Source: Edolisoma coerulescens (Eukaryota > Chordata > Aves > Passeriformes > Campephagidae). Taken from it: a stretch of 64,000 nucleotides of DNA. The notes beneath the pieces were generated by a model. That model had not been told where the DNA came from. It saw only the letters and a program-made list of their open reading frames with translations, and made no database searches. The position numbers and the translations under genes are program-made. Of this stretch, positions 1 to 47,400 are shown piece after piece. Every line of letters begins with the position of its first letter. Position 1 is the first letter of the stretch. The stretch is taken from the NCBI GenBank assembly GCA_013397115.1, contig VWZW01007689.1, positions 153,053 through 217,052 of the forward strand. Reading direction: 5' to 3'.

Positions 1-1860
1 ATTCTAAATAATCATAACTAGTTTGGTAAAGAAAGCCACAGATTTAATAAAGATGAAATCTGGAGACAGTCTTGGCATTCTCTATTGCTAAAATAATGCA
101 GTTACTTAACTTCTTAATTTTTATATGCCAAAGCAGATTAGTCTCATGTCCAGAAACAGCATCCCAGGAAAAGCTCCAAGAAACCATCAGTTTAAACATG
201 CTTTATGTGCCTTAATTTATAAAGCATGTTCTTAGAAATTCCTAATTTATTAAAACATTTCAAGGTTGAAGAGGGAATCCATGAAAGCACTTATCAGATT
301 TATACAAGCACGTCTTATCTTTTGTTACCAAAACTGTGTTGTAAGCACAACTTTTTTGTCTGAAGCTGCAAACCTTTCTAGCAGGCAAAGTGACCTTTAA
401 ATTAAAAAAAAAATATATCACATTGGTGTTTTCTGTTTGGAGCACCAAATAATGTCAGTATTAACTTTCCAGGTATTTTCTCTTTCTCAAGAGATCTATA
501 GCTCAGTTCACTGAAGTTCAGCAAATTGCTTAGTCTTAAGTTTTCAGTGTCTCTATTTGGAGAAATAAAGAAAACACATCAGTAAAACAGATTTCACCGT
601 CCAAAGGATGATCAGAAGAGCCTGGAAGTCATGCTGGGGACCCAGGTCAATTCCCAGTGCCAGGGAACAGCAGTGTTTGGTCCCCAGAACACAACTGGGC
701 TGTCAGGGCTGGGATTCTTAGCTGGGTTTGCGCTGCTCTGAGTTTGGCTGGTGCTGCCCTGGTGGGTGTGCAGGGGCTGAGGCTGCCCTGGGGCCATCCC
801 TGCACCCTGCACTGTGCAAGTGGTGTCTTGTCCTGTTGCTGATCCATCCCGCCCGCTTCCACGGCAGTTTTGGGTTCCTGCTGGCACAGGGCCTGGCATC
901 CAAGCACGTGCCGTGTGTCCAGCTGCTCCTCCTCCCCTGCAGAGCCACGTAGGGTGACACTTAGCTTTTGCTTCTTTTCAGTTAGCCCGTGAGCTGTGGG
1001 ATGGTAACTGCAGGGATCTCTGCCTTGTCACTGGAGATTCGTCCTGTCTCATCATCCCACCAACTTCTCTGAGTTGAACCGGGAGCAGATTTCTAATTAA
1101 GCACTCACCTTCTTGTGAAATAGTTTCTCCTCTGACTTTATCTTGTAACCCTTACTGTGCAGTCTGGCTGATTGGCTGTATGTGAATCATTAACTTGAGT
1201 ATTTTATTATCATTCTTTGTTTTCAAAAGTATTATTTCCTTTCCTGAAGCCAGGAAGGCAGATTAGGCTTTGATGAAGCATGCTGGTTTGATTATTGTCT
1301 CTCTGGTCACTGTTTCAAGGAGGGTTTGCTCTGACAGCATTAATGCTTCAGTACCTCCCTGTGAGCTTGGATGTACGTTCTCACTGAGAATTCCATTCCG
1401 GTTTAGAGAGGAGGCCATGAATCTTCTAATGAAAATCATTGTTACAGAGTGGTTTGGTTTTGGTTCTCTTAATTATACTTCAGTTTGCCCTGAGGTCTTA
1501 CATTAACTCTTGGTTTAATGTGTGAAAGCCAGAGCTCAGTACACTTGGAAGCAATAGCAAAACTTCCACTGACTTGGGTTGTTTTTGAATTTCAATCCCA
1601 AAAAGATGTTGATGTGTGGAGACAATGTCATGCTGGGTGATATGGTATTTTCCTTTTCAATCACAGCTTCTTAGGACACACAGTCCTCCCACTTAATCAC
1701 TCTTCAGCCCAAATGTGTTTTGATTTTTTTATTCCCTCCTCTTTTGATTTATTAAAAATACACTTGCATGGATTTTTGTTTGTAATACAATGTTTAGAAA
1801 AGTTAATGAACGCTATGTGCAGAAACTGTATTTACTGTAGTTATGTTTGATCACTTCCAG
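1..1860 (+). other. STAG1: STAG1 intron (5' part outside window)
   Basis: The span ends in a good acceptor (cacttccag). I looked for the SA1 exon expected just upstream (ending in a Gly-rich GKR peptide in human) and did not find it, so this is the 3' part of a longer intron. There is a GC-richer patch at about 620-950 with overlapping short open frames on both strands and no protein signature. Confidence 0.75.
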
Positions 1861-36590
<34,730 letters not shown>

Positions 36591-37449
36591 AGTCTGGCGA
36601 AGACCTTTTACAAACTTGGAACTCTATTGTTTAGAGCTAGAGGCCTATATACTGTGATAGCTTGTATGAAAACCACATTTTTGATGTGATACGGTTTGAT
36701 TTTTAACCAAATGATTGAGGTCAACCCCTTGGTGTAGTGACGGAGAGAAGAGGAGCTTCTTAATGACACACGGGAATGTTGGCCAATCCAGTCACCTCAG
36801 AAGGGCTGACCTAAAAAATCATTTGTATCCCTGTTCTTGACTGTCCTAATACAGATTTTTTTTTTTTTTTCTGGATGAGGAGGAAGTTTTAAATTGTTAA
36901 GACAGCCGTCAAAATAAACACTGTTCTACATATGTTTTCTGAAAACAACATTGAGTGAAAACAGAACTTTTTAACTTTATTTTTCTGCTGTACAATTTAA
37001 AACAGTTTTAACATTTGCCTTTTTATGTTTTCAAAGCTAGCCATTTTTATTAAACCTATGCCTATCAGCCACTGACTAGCAAGGCTGCTGTAAGCAGGTC
37101 GTTCTGGCTACGGAAAAGTGTTTTGGAACACACTGGATTTGATTAACATTATGGTACGCTTATGTCCTCTCATAGGCATGGAGAAGAACACTCTCAGAGA
37201 AGAGGTTAGAATTCTAATGACGTGCATCTCTGCCAAAAAATTTCAGATTCTGATATGATAAACCCAGATTTTATACTCTTGAGAAGATTTATTTTTATTT
37301 ATAATGGGACATAAAGTAAGAGATGTCCATGAAGCCACTTTTCCAACAGATGCTGTGTAACATTCATTTTATATAGCACATGGGGACACAAAAACAGTAA
37401 ATTTTCTATTGGTACTTGCTCTGTGCATTTTTAGCAACTTATACCAGCA

Positions 37450-37455
37450 AATAAA
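37450..37455 (+). terminator. STAG1: Possible proximal poly(A) signal in the STAG1 3' UTR
   Basis: This is an AATAAA hexamer in an A/T-rich context about 860 nt after the stop codon. Whether it is used cannot be judged from sequence alone. A similar AATAAA occurs at 36913-36918. Confidence 0.4.
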
Positions 37456-38766
37456 GTATTCTCAGTAAAACACACAAACGGTTCTCAAGTACTCACTTTG
37501 CTGTTTTTACTACCTACTTCAAGCCTGCCAACACAAGGTACATAAACAGCAACTTTCCTTTTAAAAAAAAATAGTTCAAGGGTGGGGGAAAGGATCACTT
37601 TAGCATACTAAAAGTAATTTTAACTGTACCATAAAACAGAGTCTACTTTCCATGCCGTAAATACCCTTTTCCGCTATTTTTGTAAATTAATTTTGCCAGT
37701 TAGAAGTACTGTATGTGCTGCATAGAAATTTGTGCTTAGATGGTGAAGTTCTTAAGCTTACAATGGACTACAGCTACATTTTCAGTGTTAACTGTGCATA
37801 TTGAGAGTAATTCTTTGGGAAAAAAAATGATTTTTCAGAAAAGCTAAAAACATGAAAAAAAATCCCAAAAAACCCCAAAACATTCATTGTACTAAGATAT
37901 TTTTCAATGTCTTCAATAATTTGGAATTTCATTATGCTTCAGTTTTATGACTCGATGTAGTAGCTGCTCCTTACCCAGCCTGGCCTGGCACCAGCAGTGC
38001 TGGCCCTCCACAGCTCCAGATCTCCAACAATTGGCCCCAAAACCTTTCTCTTTCTGCACTCAGTAGCAGTTGAGATACAAAGCAGACCGACCCACTTGGA
38101 GCACAGCAGTTTCAGAGGTGCTTTAGTTTTAGCAACTGCAGAATAATCACGGAGCTTTTTTTCTGTTTGAGCTTACTGGACACCAACCCAACCCCACAGT
38201 GCCCAGCACGGGCAGGGAAAGAGCCCAGATTCACCCAGCCCAGCACTTCACCCAGCTGAGCTTGGCTCTCACAACACGTGCAGTTCTCAGACACGGTTGC
38301 CAAAAATGTTTGACCAGGTAATTCAGCCATTCCTCGATGTGGGTTGGGGATGTATTGATCCCAAGAAGTAGCTGGAACTTTATAAACCCCCCCTACCTCC
38401 CTCTGTGCCCCACCACGGCCTGGGGGCAGGAACGGCTGCAGGACCTGTCCCAGGATCACTCTGTGAGCATGGTGGCACAACAGATGCTGCCCAGTTTGAG
38501 TCAGAGTCTCAGACAAACCTTGTGCTTCACAGTCCTCTGTGTGGAAAACTGATTCCTAATTTAACATTGTAGAATACTGTATAACAAACATTTATTATCA
38601 TGGTACCTGCAATGGGTCTCCAGTTCAGTTTGCAGTCAATAGGTTTTTGTATTATGAGTGTCTCCTTGATTGGTTTTGCTAGTAATTCTGTAAATTGTAC
38701 ATTTACAATATGAGGTTTTTTTTTTTCCTTTTGTACAATTTAAAACTGATGCTTCACCTTTCATTT

Positions 38767-38772
38767 AATAAA
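38767..38772 (+). terminator. STAG1: STAG1 distal poly(A) signal AATAAA
   Basis: This canonical hexamer sits in a TTTAATAAACTATTC context. A GT-rich element (about 38815-38840) follows at the distance expected for a downstream cleavage-stimulating sequence. It is the last such signal before the sequence changes to GC-richer intergenic DNA. Confidence 0.75.
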
Positions 38773-38790
38773 CTATTCAAAATCATGAGT

Positions 38791-41194
38791 ATGATGAGCA
38801 CCCTCTTCACTATAGTTTTCTTTTATGTGCTTGTTTGGACCATCACATCTTGTCATCTCATTTATTAGGAGGAGTTAAAGGAATTATTAAAGGCAAGACT
38901 GAGAGGTAGCTTTCATGTGGTCCAGGCTTCACAACCAGACCTATACCCCACTCCCTTACCCACTCAGCCTCAGGAGTGATGGAAACCCTTTCTGGGCTTC
39001 TTTCTCCCCTCCACCATGGTATGGTTTGGTTGTGGGGGGTGGGGGTGGGGGGTTAATGTGAGATTGCTGTAAATCTGGGAAGGCCCCACACCAGCTGCGA
39101 GAGCTGCACTGCTAAAACTTACAATTTCTTGAACTGCCACAAGGTTGGAGAAGAATTTCTCTCTTCTGCTCTATACATCTGAAGTGACCTGGAGGCTGTC
39201 ATGGGAAAGGCTTGGAAGCTCTAACAACCAGCTGGGCTAAATGAAGTTTTACAGATTCCTGGAAAAAAAAGTCCACATTACTCCCATGTCTCAGGGAGAA
39301 AGGTGCTATTTTTGTCCAACCCATGAATGATTTCATCTCTGTAGTGCTAAAGAAAACTGACTGGTTTAGCACCTGGCCCACTTCCTAAAGAAAAATCACT
39401 GGAGTCAGGAAAAGGAACAAGATGCAGCAGCTGAGGCACAGGGATGATTCAAAGTCTCAACTACTCCCAAGACAGAGCCTGAAAGCTCAGTCTCCAAGTG
39501 CTTGTAAGTTATGGCAACTCCTGCTGCACTGAGGCACACAGTAAGTAAGTTGCCTTGCTGCTAACGTCAAAGGCTGCGCATTGTTGAAAGGATTTTATTT
39601 TGTACCTCTTGTTTTTTAGGTGACTGGAATTCCAAGGAAATCCTCAGGAGCCTCGTCAGAGCAGCTTTTGAGCCCATTTCCAACATATCCTGGTAGAGCA
39701 ACTGCCTGTTTGGAAATGGAGAGGATCTAAAGCCCAATTCTTGTGCTGGCAAGGGATGGGAGGGAGGAGGCTGTAGCAATACTGAGGTTAGGAAACAACT
39801 AACAAAGCTGTACTTTTTTCTTTGTGACAGGTGGGTTTCTCATGGAGTGAATCCTCCTGACTCTGGGCAGGCTGAAGAAGCTAAGGAAGCTGCGTAAGTA
39901 TCCCTTCACTTACCACAGCTTCTGCCTCTAAACCAGCTTTACCTTTGGAAGGTCTTCTAGGGCATTACAAACCCTTACAGTTTGCTCACAGTTAACTAAG
40001 AACTCCCACCATGGCCGTGACACCCAACACAGTAACATTTTGGTTACCTTCCCCTGCTGCTGCTGGCTCTGTTCCTGGGACAGCTCCGAGAGCCCGTTCC
40101 TGCCGAGGCAGCACAGACAGGGGGGCCATGCAGCTCCCCTGAAGGGGCTGCAGCCAGGACAGCCAGTGTGCCTGCAGCCTGAAGGTGCTGCCTCCCGTGC
40201 ATCCAAAAACCCGGGGAGCTGGGACTCCTACTTGAAATGCTCCTTTTAGATTGTGCTTTCAGTTGGCGTTTAGCTGTTGCTTTTTTCCCCCCAGGTTACA
40301 GGCTCCAAGCTCCACAGCTCTACTCACTGCACTTTCCTGGGAAGAGAAGCTACCTGGGACAGGGCCATCCCCCCTGTCCTCCTTCAGGCTCATGCTGGAG
40401 AGTGAGCTGCAGCAGCTACAGTGCAGGTAGGGAGGCTCTGTCTCACAATAAATGTGAGTTACTCACAGCAGCCAGGTCACTGCAGCCTCTCCCGGGCCTG
40501 GCAGCTGGTGCAGCAGCACTAAATGTGGCAGTGGCTGTTCCTCACTGCTTTGGGGCTGGAGGGAAAATTCAGCTTCTGCTGAGCAGGTGAGCACAGGCCC
40601 AGGGCTGATCACAGCAACACCTCCTGCAGTGGTTCCTGGCAAGGCTGGCAAATAATCCCAGAGAAACGAGGCTGGAAGGGGCCTCTGTTCCAGCTTCTGC
40701 TGAGGGAGGAGGATTTGCATGTCCAAAACTGCCCTTTTCTGTCTGCTGTCCTTAAGAGGGGGGTGGCTGTGCCTTCCCTGTGCCACCCACTCTGCCCTGG
40801 GGCTCTGAGACCCGGCTGGGCCCCGGCACTGCTGCAGCCAGAAGGGAAAAGTTTCCCCAGGCCAGCCTACCAGAGGAACAGAACAGCTGAGTCCAGGATC
40901 AGCAGGGCCCGGTCTCCAGGGCACTGGAACCCAAGCTCAGGATCTTCCTCTCTGAGTCGGTGGTGCAGGAAGTGCAGTCAGACTCCCTGGAACTCCACAG
41001 GGGTCCAACTTCCCAGCAATGGGAGGTGGCTCGGCCCTGCCTGAGCCACCTCCAAGGCCTATGGAATGAGGGAGCCAAGGGAATGTTTGACCTTGAGCAG
41101 TTAGTAACAGCTCACCTGCAGCAAGCAGGGCAGGGTGTGTTGAGTATTAACCACCAAAAAGGGTTTAGAGAGGTGTGCTGGTCAGACCCCCACA
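38791..41194. other. STAG1-PCCB convergent intergenic region
   Basis: This is about 2.4 kb between the inferred poly(A) sites of two converging genes. I found no exon with conserved coding content, no RNA gene and no clear transposon. It contains a G-rich element at 39034-39052. Open frames here (for example on the - strand at 40463-40924) have no recognisable protein character. Confidence 0.7.
39034..39052 (+). promoter_or_regulatory. G-rich MAZ-like element downstream of STAG1
   Basis: The sequence is G6-T-G5-T-G6 on the STAG1 sense strand, about 260 bp past its inferred cleavage site. G-rich (MAZ-type) elements are known to pause RNA polymerase II and aid 3'-end formation between close genes. 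That role here is inference from sequence and position. Confidence 0.4.
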
Positions 41195-41344
41195 TTAAAT
41201 ATATACTATGATTTATTGATGATTATTGGCAAAATCAAAATGAAAAGAACTATTTCTATTGCCAAGCAGACGTCCATTAACCAGAGAGTTAACCAGAACT
41301 CTTGTTCAGGATGTCTCCCAGCATGGGCAGCCCCCTGCTCACCC
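41195..41344 (-). other. PCCB: PCCB 3' UTR (short)
   Basis: About 150 nt of A/T-rich sequence follows the stop codon and ends 10-30 nt past a minus-strand AATAAA. The left boundary is approximate. A short 3' UTR is usual for this gene. Confidence 0.7.
41212..41217 (-). terminator. PCCB: PCCB poly(A) signal AATAAA
   Basis: The plus-strand TTTATT is AATAAA on the PCCB strand, about 130 nt after the stop codon. It is the first canonical signal downstream of PCCB. Confidence 0.75.
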
Positions 41345-41466
41345 TCACAGTGGGATGTTGGCATGTTTCTTCCAAGGACTGGACTGGGATTTACTGGCCA
41401 GCACGTCGAGGTCATGGCAGATGCGTGTGCGGGTGGTCGAAGGCTGGATGATGTCATCAACAAACC
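41345..41466 (-). CDS. PCCB: PCCB exon 15, C-terminus and stop
   Basis: The acceptor is cctttgcag. It completes a split Gly, then encodes FVDDIIQPSTTRTRICHDLD, then VLASKSQSSPWKKHANIPL and TGA (plus-strand tca at 41345-41347). The HANIPL ending is the standard PCCB terminus. Confidence 0.97.
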
Positions 41467-44400
41467 CTGCAAAGGATTAAAACAAAAAAAAACCCCAACC
41501 TGACCAACCATGAAGTGTTTGCCTCCCAGCCTTCTGTATCTAGGCTGTAACATAAATTAGCAAAATCAAAACAATGGTTGGAATAAATAAGTTCACAAGT
41601 TACAAATTAACTCAATTTAAAATAGCCGGAGAAGGAAACATTCCTGAATCAATTTTTAAGTTTGGAATATAACTTGCCTTTTAGAGCACAGCTACTGCTG
41701 CAAAACTGGAAGTAAAAACAGTGGAAAAACTTGCTCCTGAGAGTTCTGGAGAACAAAACTGGACCCTACGCCTTCTTCAGGCCACTGCTTTGCATCTAGG
41801 GCTGTATAACAGACTGTCAGAGCACCTGTGCTATAAAGGAAAAGGCTGAAGTTTGAGACACTTTCTGCTATCTACACAATGGAAAATGCACTTTTCAGAG
41901 CAGTGCCCACTTTTCACCAGGCTCTTTGCAGCTGAAGATGCACGTTGTGTCCAGATGTTTTCCACATACAGAAGCTGTGGTTAAGCATCACCTTTCTAAC
42001 TCAGACACAAGTATCTTACCTAAATAACTTACTTGTTAGTTAAAGGTTTACTCAATAGCACAACTTTATCTCCATGCAATGCCAAACCAAATGGAACACA
42101 GTGTGGGAGACAGCCCTACCTCTCATGGCAGCAGGAAAGGGGTTTGCAAACTTATCCACGTACTCCTCCTCTGCATCCGCCTCCTTTCCTCTGAAGATGA
42201 TCTGGACAGCACCCTGGGAACAGAAGGGCTCGGGTCAGGGACAGTCCCTCAGCCCTCTGCCCTGCCCACCTCACAGTCGTGCCCTCCAGGTGAGGGCTTG
42301 GGGCCATCCCCCCTGCCTGCAGCACCAGGACACCCCATGGTGCTGGCAGGGCACTGGTGCTGCTGGCAGGGCACTGGTGCTGCTGGCAGGGCACTGGTGC
42401 ACCACGGTGAGAGGGGCCTGGACTCACCTTGGCTCCCATCACGGCCACCTCGGCTGTGGGCCAGGCGTAATTCACATCTCCTCGTAAATGCTTGGAGCTC
42501 ATCACGTCATAGGCACCCCCGTAGGCCTGGAACACAAACCAGGGCATCCACTCCAGGAGCGGCCTCGCAGCAGCAACGGCCTGCACTGCTCCTGCAGCTT
42601 TTTCTAGTCCAGAGACAAGCAGCTGGGGCTGGATTTTACCTGAAGGAGAGCATGAGCACCTCCACTTTGCTGCAGCAATCTCCTAGGAACAGACACCACA
42701 TCAACTATAGCCCCAAAAGAGCAAGGAGGGGGGCTGCTGGTAACCAAGCCCATTCTGCAAGGCAGGGAGGGGTCAGCGTGTATCCAGACCAGCAGGCCTC
42801 GACCTGCACCCTGCACATGCACACAAACCAACCAGGCAGTGTGCTTCTGGAATTTCGTGGCCAGGGAACGCAGCACTCAGGCTCTGCAGTGCTCCACTCT
42901 GGAACTGGAAATGCTCCAGACAGCAGTGATGAACAGATACTGCAGGACTGCAGAGCAAACTGCAGTGCAGTCCCTGCCAGGGCAGCACTGAACACTGCAG
43001 TGAGGCTGCAGGATTGACAAGTACTGCATGGAAATACTCGCACCAATCAGAGAAGGCAAAGGAACAGAAAGTTCTTTTTGATTTTTGCCATGATAAGCCA
43101 AAAGCCTATCAGAAAAGCAAGCAGGAGGGGCAGAGCAGCAAGGAGAAGGCTAAGGCTGTAAGGAGCCAGCCCCAGAGCTTATGGCAGCAGGGTGTTGGGT
43201 ACCTTAGGGAGAAAGGAAGATGAGGTAGAGCAAGCAGAAATCTGGGGAGGAAAAGAAGCCACATGAGTGTTTGAGCTGCAGACACAGCAGAAGACAGAGG
43301 CAGCCAGTGCTGGGTTTGCAGAGGAAGGCTCAGGAGGCAAGAAGGGAGAAAGCAGAATTGCTAGGAAAAAGAGGGCATGTCCTTAGTGAGACAGGCTGGG
43401 TGACATGGGATAAGAGTGAAGGCATTCCAGGGAGAAAGCAGGGAGCAGAAACTGGAAGTTCCAGAGGCGTTCATAGACAAGAGGAAGGAAGGAGCTGAGG
43501 TAATGGTCTGGGAATAGGAGAAGTGGCCTCTTGTAATGTTCTACAAAGAGGTGTTACCAGATGGGACAAACAGAGACGTGACAATGATAGAAAGCACCAG
43601 TGGGACAGGCAGACAAAGCCTGGTTTAACTAAAATTGCCACTAGTGGAAAGAGGAACTCTGGCAGAGCGCTGTGGGGTTTGCCAGCCTACCTTTCTGGTG
43701 ATGACAGTGATCTTAGGCACAGTTGCCTCTGCAAAGGCGAACAGCAGCTTGGCCCCGTGACGTATAATGCCCCCGTACTCCTGAGCCGTGCCTGCAAAGG
43801 ACAAGGAATTGCTTCACTCCAGGGAATTCCCACAACCCCATCATCCATCACTGGCAGCAACCTGACCACCACCACAGCCACGTTAACACCGTACAGAAGG
43901 TCACACCAGGCAGTATTCTCAGCAAGGTACTGAGCAACTCAAAAATCAGAGCAGCAGCTCTTGTATGGAAGGGCACAGAAGCAAAGTTCAGCAGATGGGA
44001 CCTTCCTAGGAACAAAGTACAGTTAGAGCATTTTCAAGACTCCAGATGTGACCAGCAGTGGCAAACAGCCTAGAGTCACTTCTACAGAAACCTCCTCTTC
44101 CAAGCCCCCTCTTTTCTACACCACACAGAAAGCAGCTTGGCTACTCTACCATACTGAGGACCTACCCTAGTTGTCCTTCAAGGTAGCCCAGGATGATGGA
44201 CCTTAAAGACAGAGCATGAATTCCACAAGCAGGTGTTTCTGGAGAATGGTCACAGGCAGCAAACAGGAATGCAAGTCATCATGTGACAGGATGCTCAACA
44301 CCCTTCTGTCCCAAAGACAGGCTCGTCCGACTGGACTTGGAGTCAGCAATCCCCTGTAACTTACTTTTAGGACTGCAAATTTCAGACCACTGGATATAAC

Positions 44401-47400
44401 TCCACAATAACGTTCTAGCAGTTTATTCACCTCCTGACTTTAGCTTTTAGCACATGAGATGATCCCAAGTACTCTAAGAGGGTTTTCTATGGATGGTTTG
44501 TTTTTTTTTTTTAATGTAAGTAAAAATTCTTTTGTGAAATTGAAGAACTTATTTGTAGTGTGTTTGCTGGCTTAACGTTAATGTTTCCCCTCAGGTGTAA
44601 GTTGAGTGTCTGAAAATTTCTGCCTACACTTACAAATGTCTGCTCTCAGCTGCAATTTCACTTCTGGTTCTTGCCTTTCCCAGCAGCCAGTGGGACCTGC
44701 CAAGCCCACAGACCCTTCCTGCAGCAGGAATCAGAACAGCCAGGGGGGTTCATCCCCAAGGAGCAGCCTGAGCCCAGCAAGGACACCCAGCCTCGACCCA
44801 GGAGCTTTCTAGTCACAGCCTGTTTCTAATCCACACCCAGAACAGAGCAGCCAGTCACTTAAAATGCTTCCAGTGTAAGATCATTCAGGTATTTGAAGTA
44901 TTTACACTGCCACCCATGACCAATTAACATAAACTCTTTTCTGGCCACAGATTCAGTCCCAACCTTGTCTTAAATATGTATTTTTATCTAGTTACAGGTT
45001 ACAAACACCTTAAATGTCATCTCTGTGCACACCTGTGAAAACTGGGGGCTGCTCAAGTGTTTGGTTCACTGATGCTGGGAGAGGTTTTGCACACTCCTGT
45101 GAGCCAGTGTGACAGGTGCTGCCTTCTGTACTGAACAGGGAGATGGGATGATGATGCCACCCTCGGAATTTGTTACTTAATCTGAGATTTCTAATGCTAA
45201 TGGGCTAATCTTGCCAAATTCCTTTAAACACAACAGTTTTGGATCATAATCAAGCCTCAGGTCTCCTCTCTTCAGCTTTATCTTTTTTATTTTTCTTCCG
45301 TTTATCTGCTTTCAAACCAACATTCTATTGTGCACTATCAAGTCACTACTTTGAATTAGGTATATGGAAATAGTTCTTGGATTCTGAGCAACTGCTCAAA
45401 TCTGGATTGCTGGAGTGTCCCTCACACCAAGGCAGTGCCTGGCCCGTATCAGAGGAGGAGGCTGAGCCTACACTGGGGAGAAAGGAGAGGAACTCCTGGT
45501 TAAAACGTGCCAACTCCATCGTGTTAAAGCAGGAACTAGAATGCTGAATAGTCACATTCTGATGCTTTGAGAGCTGCAGAGGCCTCAAGGTAAACCATGG
45601 TTTATACAGTATTAACATTAGATTTGACTGTATAACATTTATAGTCGTCTCTTAATCTGTTTTGTAATGGGTCATTTTAATGTTACCTGCTCAGAGAGCC
45701 CGTGCTGAAATCAGGCTCATCACAGCCTTTTCCTCACTGATGGACCTCTAAACACAGGCATTTTCCACTGAGACATGTCTTGGAGCATGGAAGAGACGCA
45801 GAGGGGGCCGTGTATAACCAAACAATACAGCCAGTGAAAACACCTTGCCCTCAGAGCTTCACCCTGTTCCCCCATCAGCGGATGGAAAAGGGAATCTGTT
45901 TGGAGAGATCTTGGGGGCTTTGAATGCGTGCTAGGGGGTGGGTCAGACCTTACTCTGGTGAGGTGCTGCCCTGCCCCCCAGCCCTGCAGTGTCTGTAAGC
46001 CATGGCAGCCCCCCAGTGTTGCCTGAGTGGCCGAAAGACCACGAGTCCCACCTGGGAGGAAGGCCCAGGATGGGCCAGAGCTTTAAGAAGCCTGACCACA
46101 AGGCAAGCACGTTGTCCTTTAACCCTACCTTCGTCTTGGAGTTTTACATCACTGGAACCCAGGAGTTGGCAGCTGTTTTTCTCTGTCTTTCCTGTCTTTC
46201 TGTTTTTCTCCCTTCTTCTAACTCTCTTCTCACAGAATGTGACATTGAATGGGTTTAAAGCTTTTCTATGTTCGGTGGTCTAAATCTATGCTGTGATAAG
46301 TGATGTTATATTGCATTTACTCTTTTGCCAATGTTCCTTAATTTTCTACAGTTTGCCAGTAAACTTTAGTGCTTTTTACCTCTTGAGAATATTTGGTTGG
46401 GATTTTCTCCTTTGTGTCTACCCAGAGCAAAAGAACCTTGGTTTAGCCCTAGGCCTGAGTGACAGGGCTGTAACATCCCCTCTGGGCAGCAGGTGCAGCA
46501 GGTGGAGGAGGCAGGTTCTCCTGCTGCAGCAGAGCCTGAAGAGCAGCACGTGCCAGGATCAGCTGAGGGAGTGCAGCACATGTGGGTGGAACATCCCCAG
46601 GTGCCCCCGGCTGCCACTGCTCCCTGCCCAGAGTCAGCGGTGCCAGCTCTCCCCTCATCCTGTCCCGAGGCCTGGGGGACAGCACTGGGCTGCTTCCCCT
46701 GGTCCAGCACAGCCTGTGCAGGGCCTGCTGCTGCCACCCTGCGCAGCAACAGCTGTGCAATCAAACAGCATCTAAGAACACAGCTCAGCATTTACCGGGA
46801 CGTGGAGCCTCGGCGTAACACAGCAATCAGCGTCACGTCACACCATGTACAGCAAGGGCAGCCTCTCCAGGGAATGCAGCTTTTGTCCTTGCACAGGTCA
46901 CAGACACAGCTTTTGGCAGCAGGACAGAGCTTTCCAGAGCATGGTATCCCCAAGCCCCCTGGCACACTGGCCATCCCCATGTCTCTACCAGGCTGCTGGA
47001 GACTGCAGCATTACCTGACTGCATGACCTGCCTCTCTCCTCAGGTAACTCCAGCAAAGCTTTGTGACTGCTCAACGCCCTGGTTAGTTAGGCACTATTTC
47101 ATTCTCTAATGATTTTTTGCACATTTCACTATCCTTTTGTGATGACTACTGTAGTTAGATTACAGAGTTTCTGTCTCAAAAAGTGGGATTTTTAAAAGCT
47201 GGTTTATTTAAGTCTACTGCAGCAAAAGTCTTCTCAGAGTTCTGAAAATGGGTTTTTAACACCAACACCACCATGTACCACGCTGAATTTGGGCAAGGCA
47301 TACCTGGCAGAAACCCAGGGACATCCACAAACGTGATCAGGGGGATGTTGAAGGCATCACAGAACCGAACAAAGCGGGCTCCTTTCACAGAAGAATTTAT

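Larger units (their letters stand above)
36591..38790 (+). other. STAG1: STAG1 3' UTR
   Basis: This is an AT-rich, gene-free stretch that starts at the stop codon and runs to the last good poly(A) signal. It contains a T15 run at 36856-36870. Earlier signal-like hexamers lie at 36913 (AATAAA), 37049 (ATTAAA) and 37450 (AATAAA), so shorter mRNA forms are possible. The right end is approximate; it is set 10-30 nt past the AATAAA at 38767. Confidence 0.8.

Noticed and set aside
40463..41044. Possible small gene in the intergenic gap
   Set aside because: Frames on both strands overlap, neither has a signal or domain I recognise, and codon use resembles surrounding noncoding DNA.
42079..43017. 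312-residue open frame on the + strand
   Set aside because: It is antisense to PCCB exons 13 and 14 and runs through the 20-bp tandem repeat. The minus-strand exons explain the conserved sequence.
46293..47026. Open frames of 160-177 residues on the + strand
   Set aside because: They lie within PCCB intron 11 in GC-rich sequence with no recognisable protein. Neighbouring frames on the other strand are similar in length.
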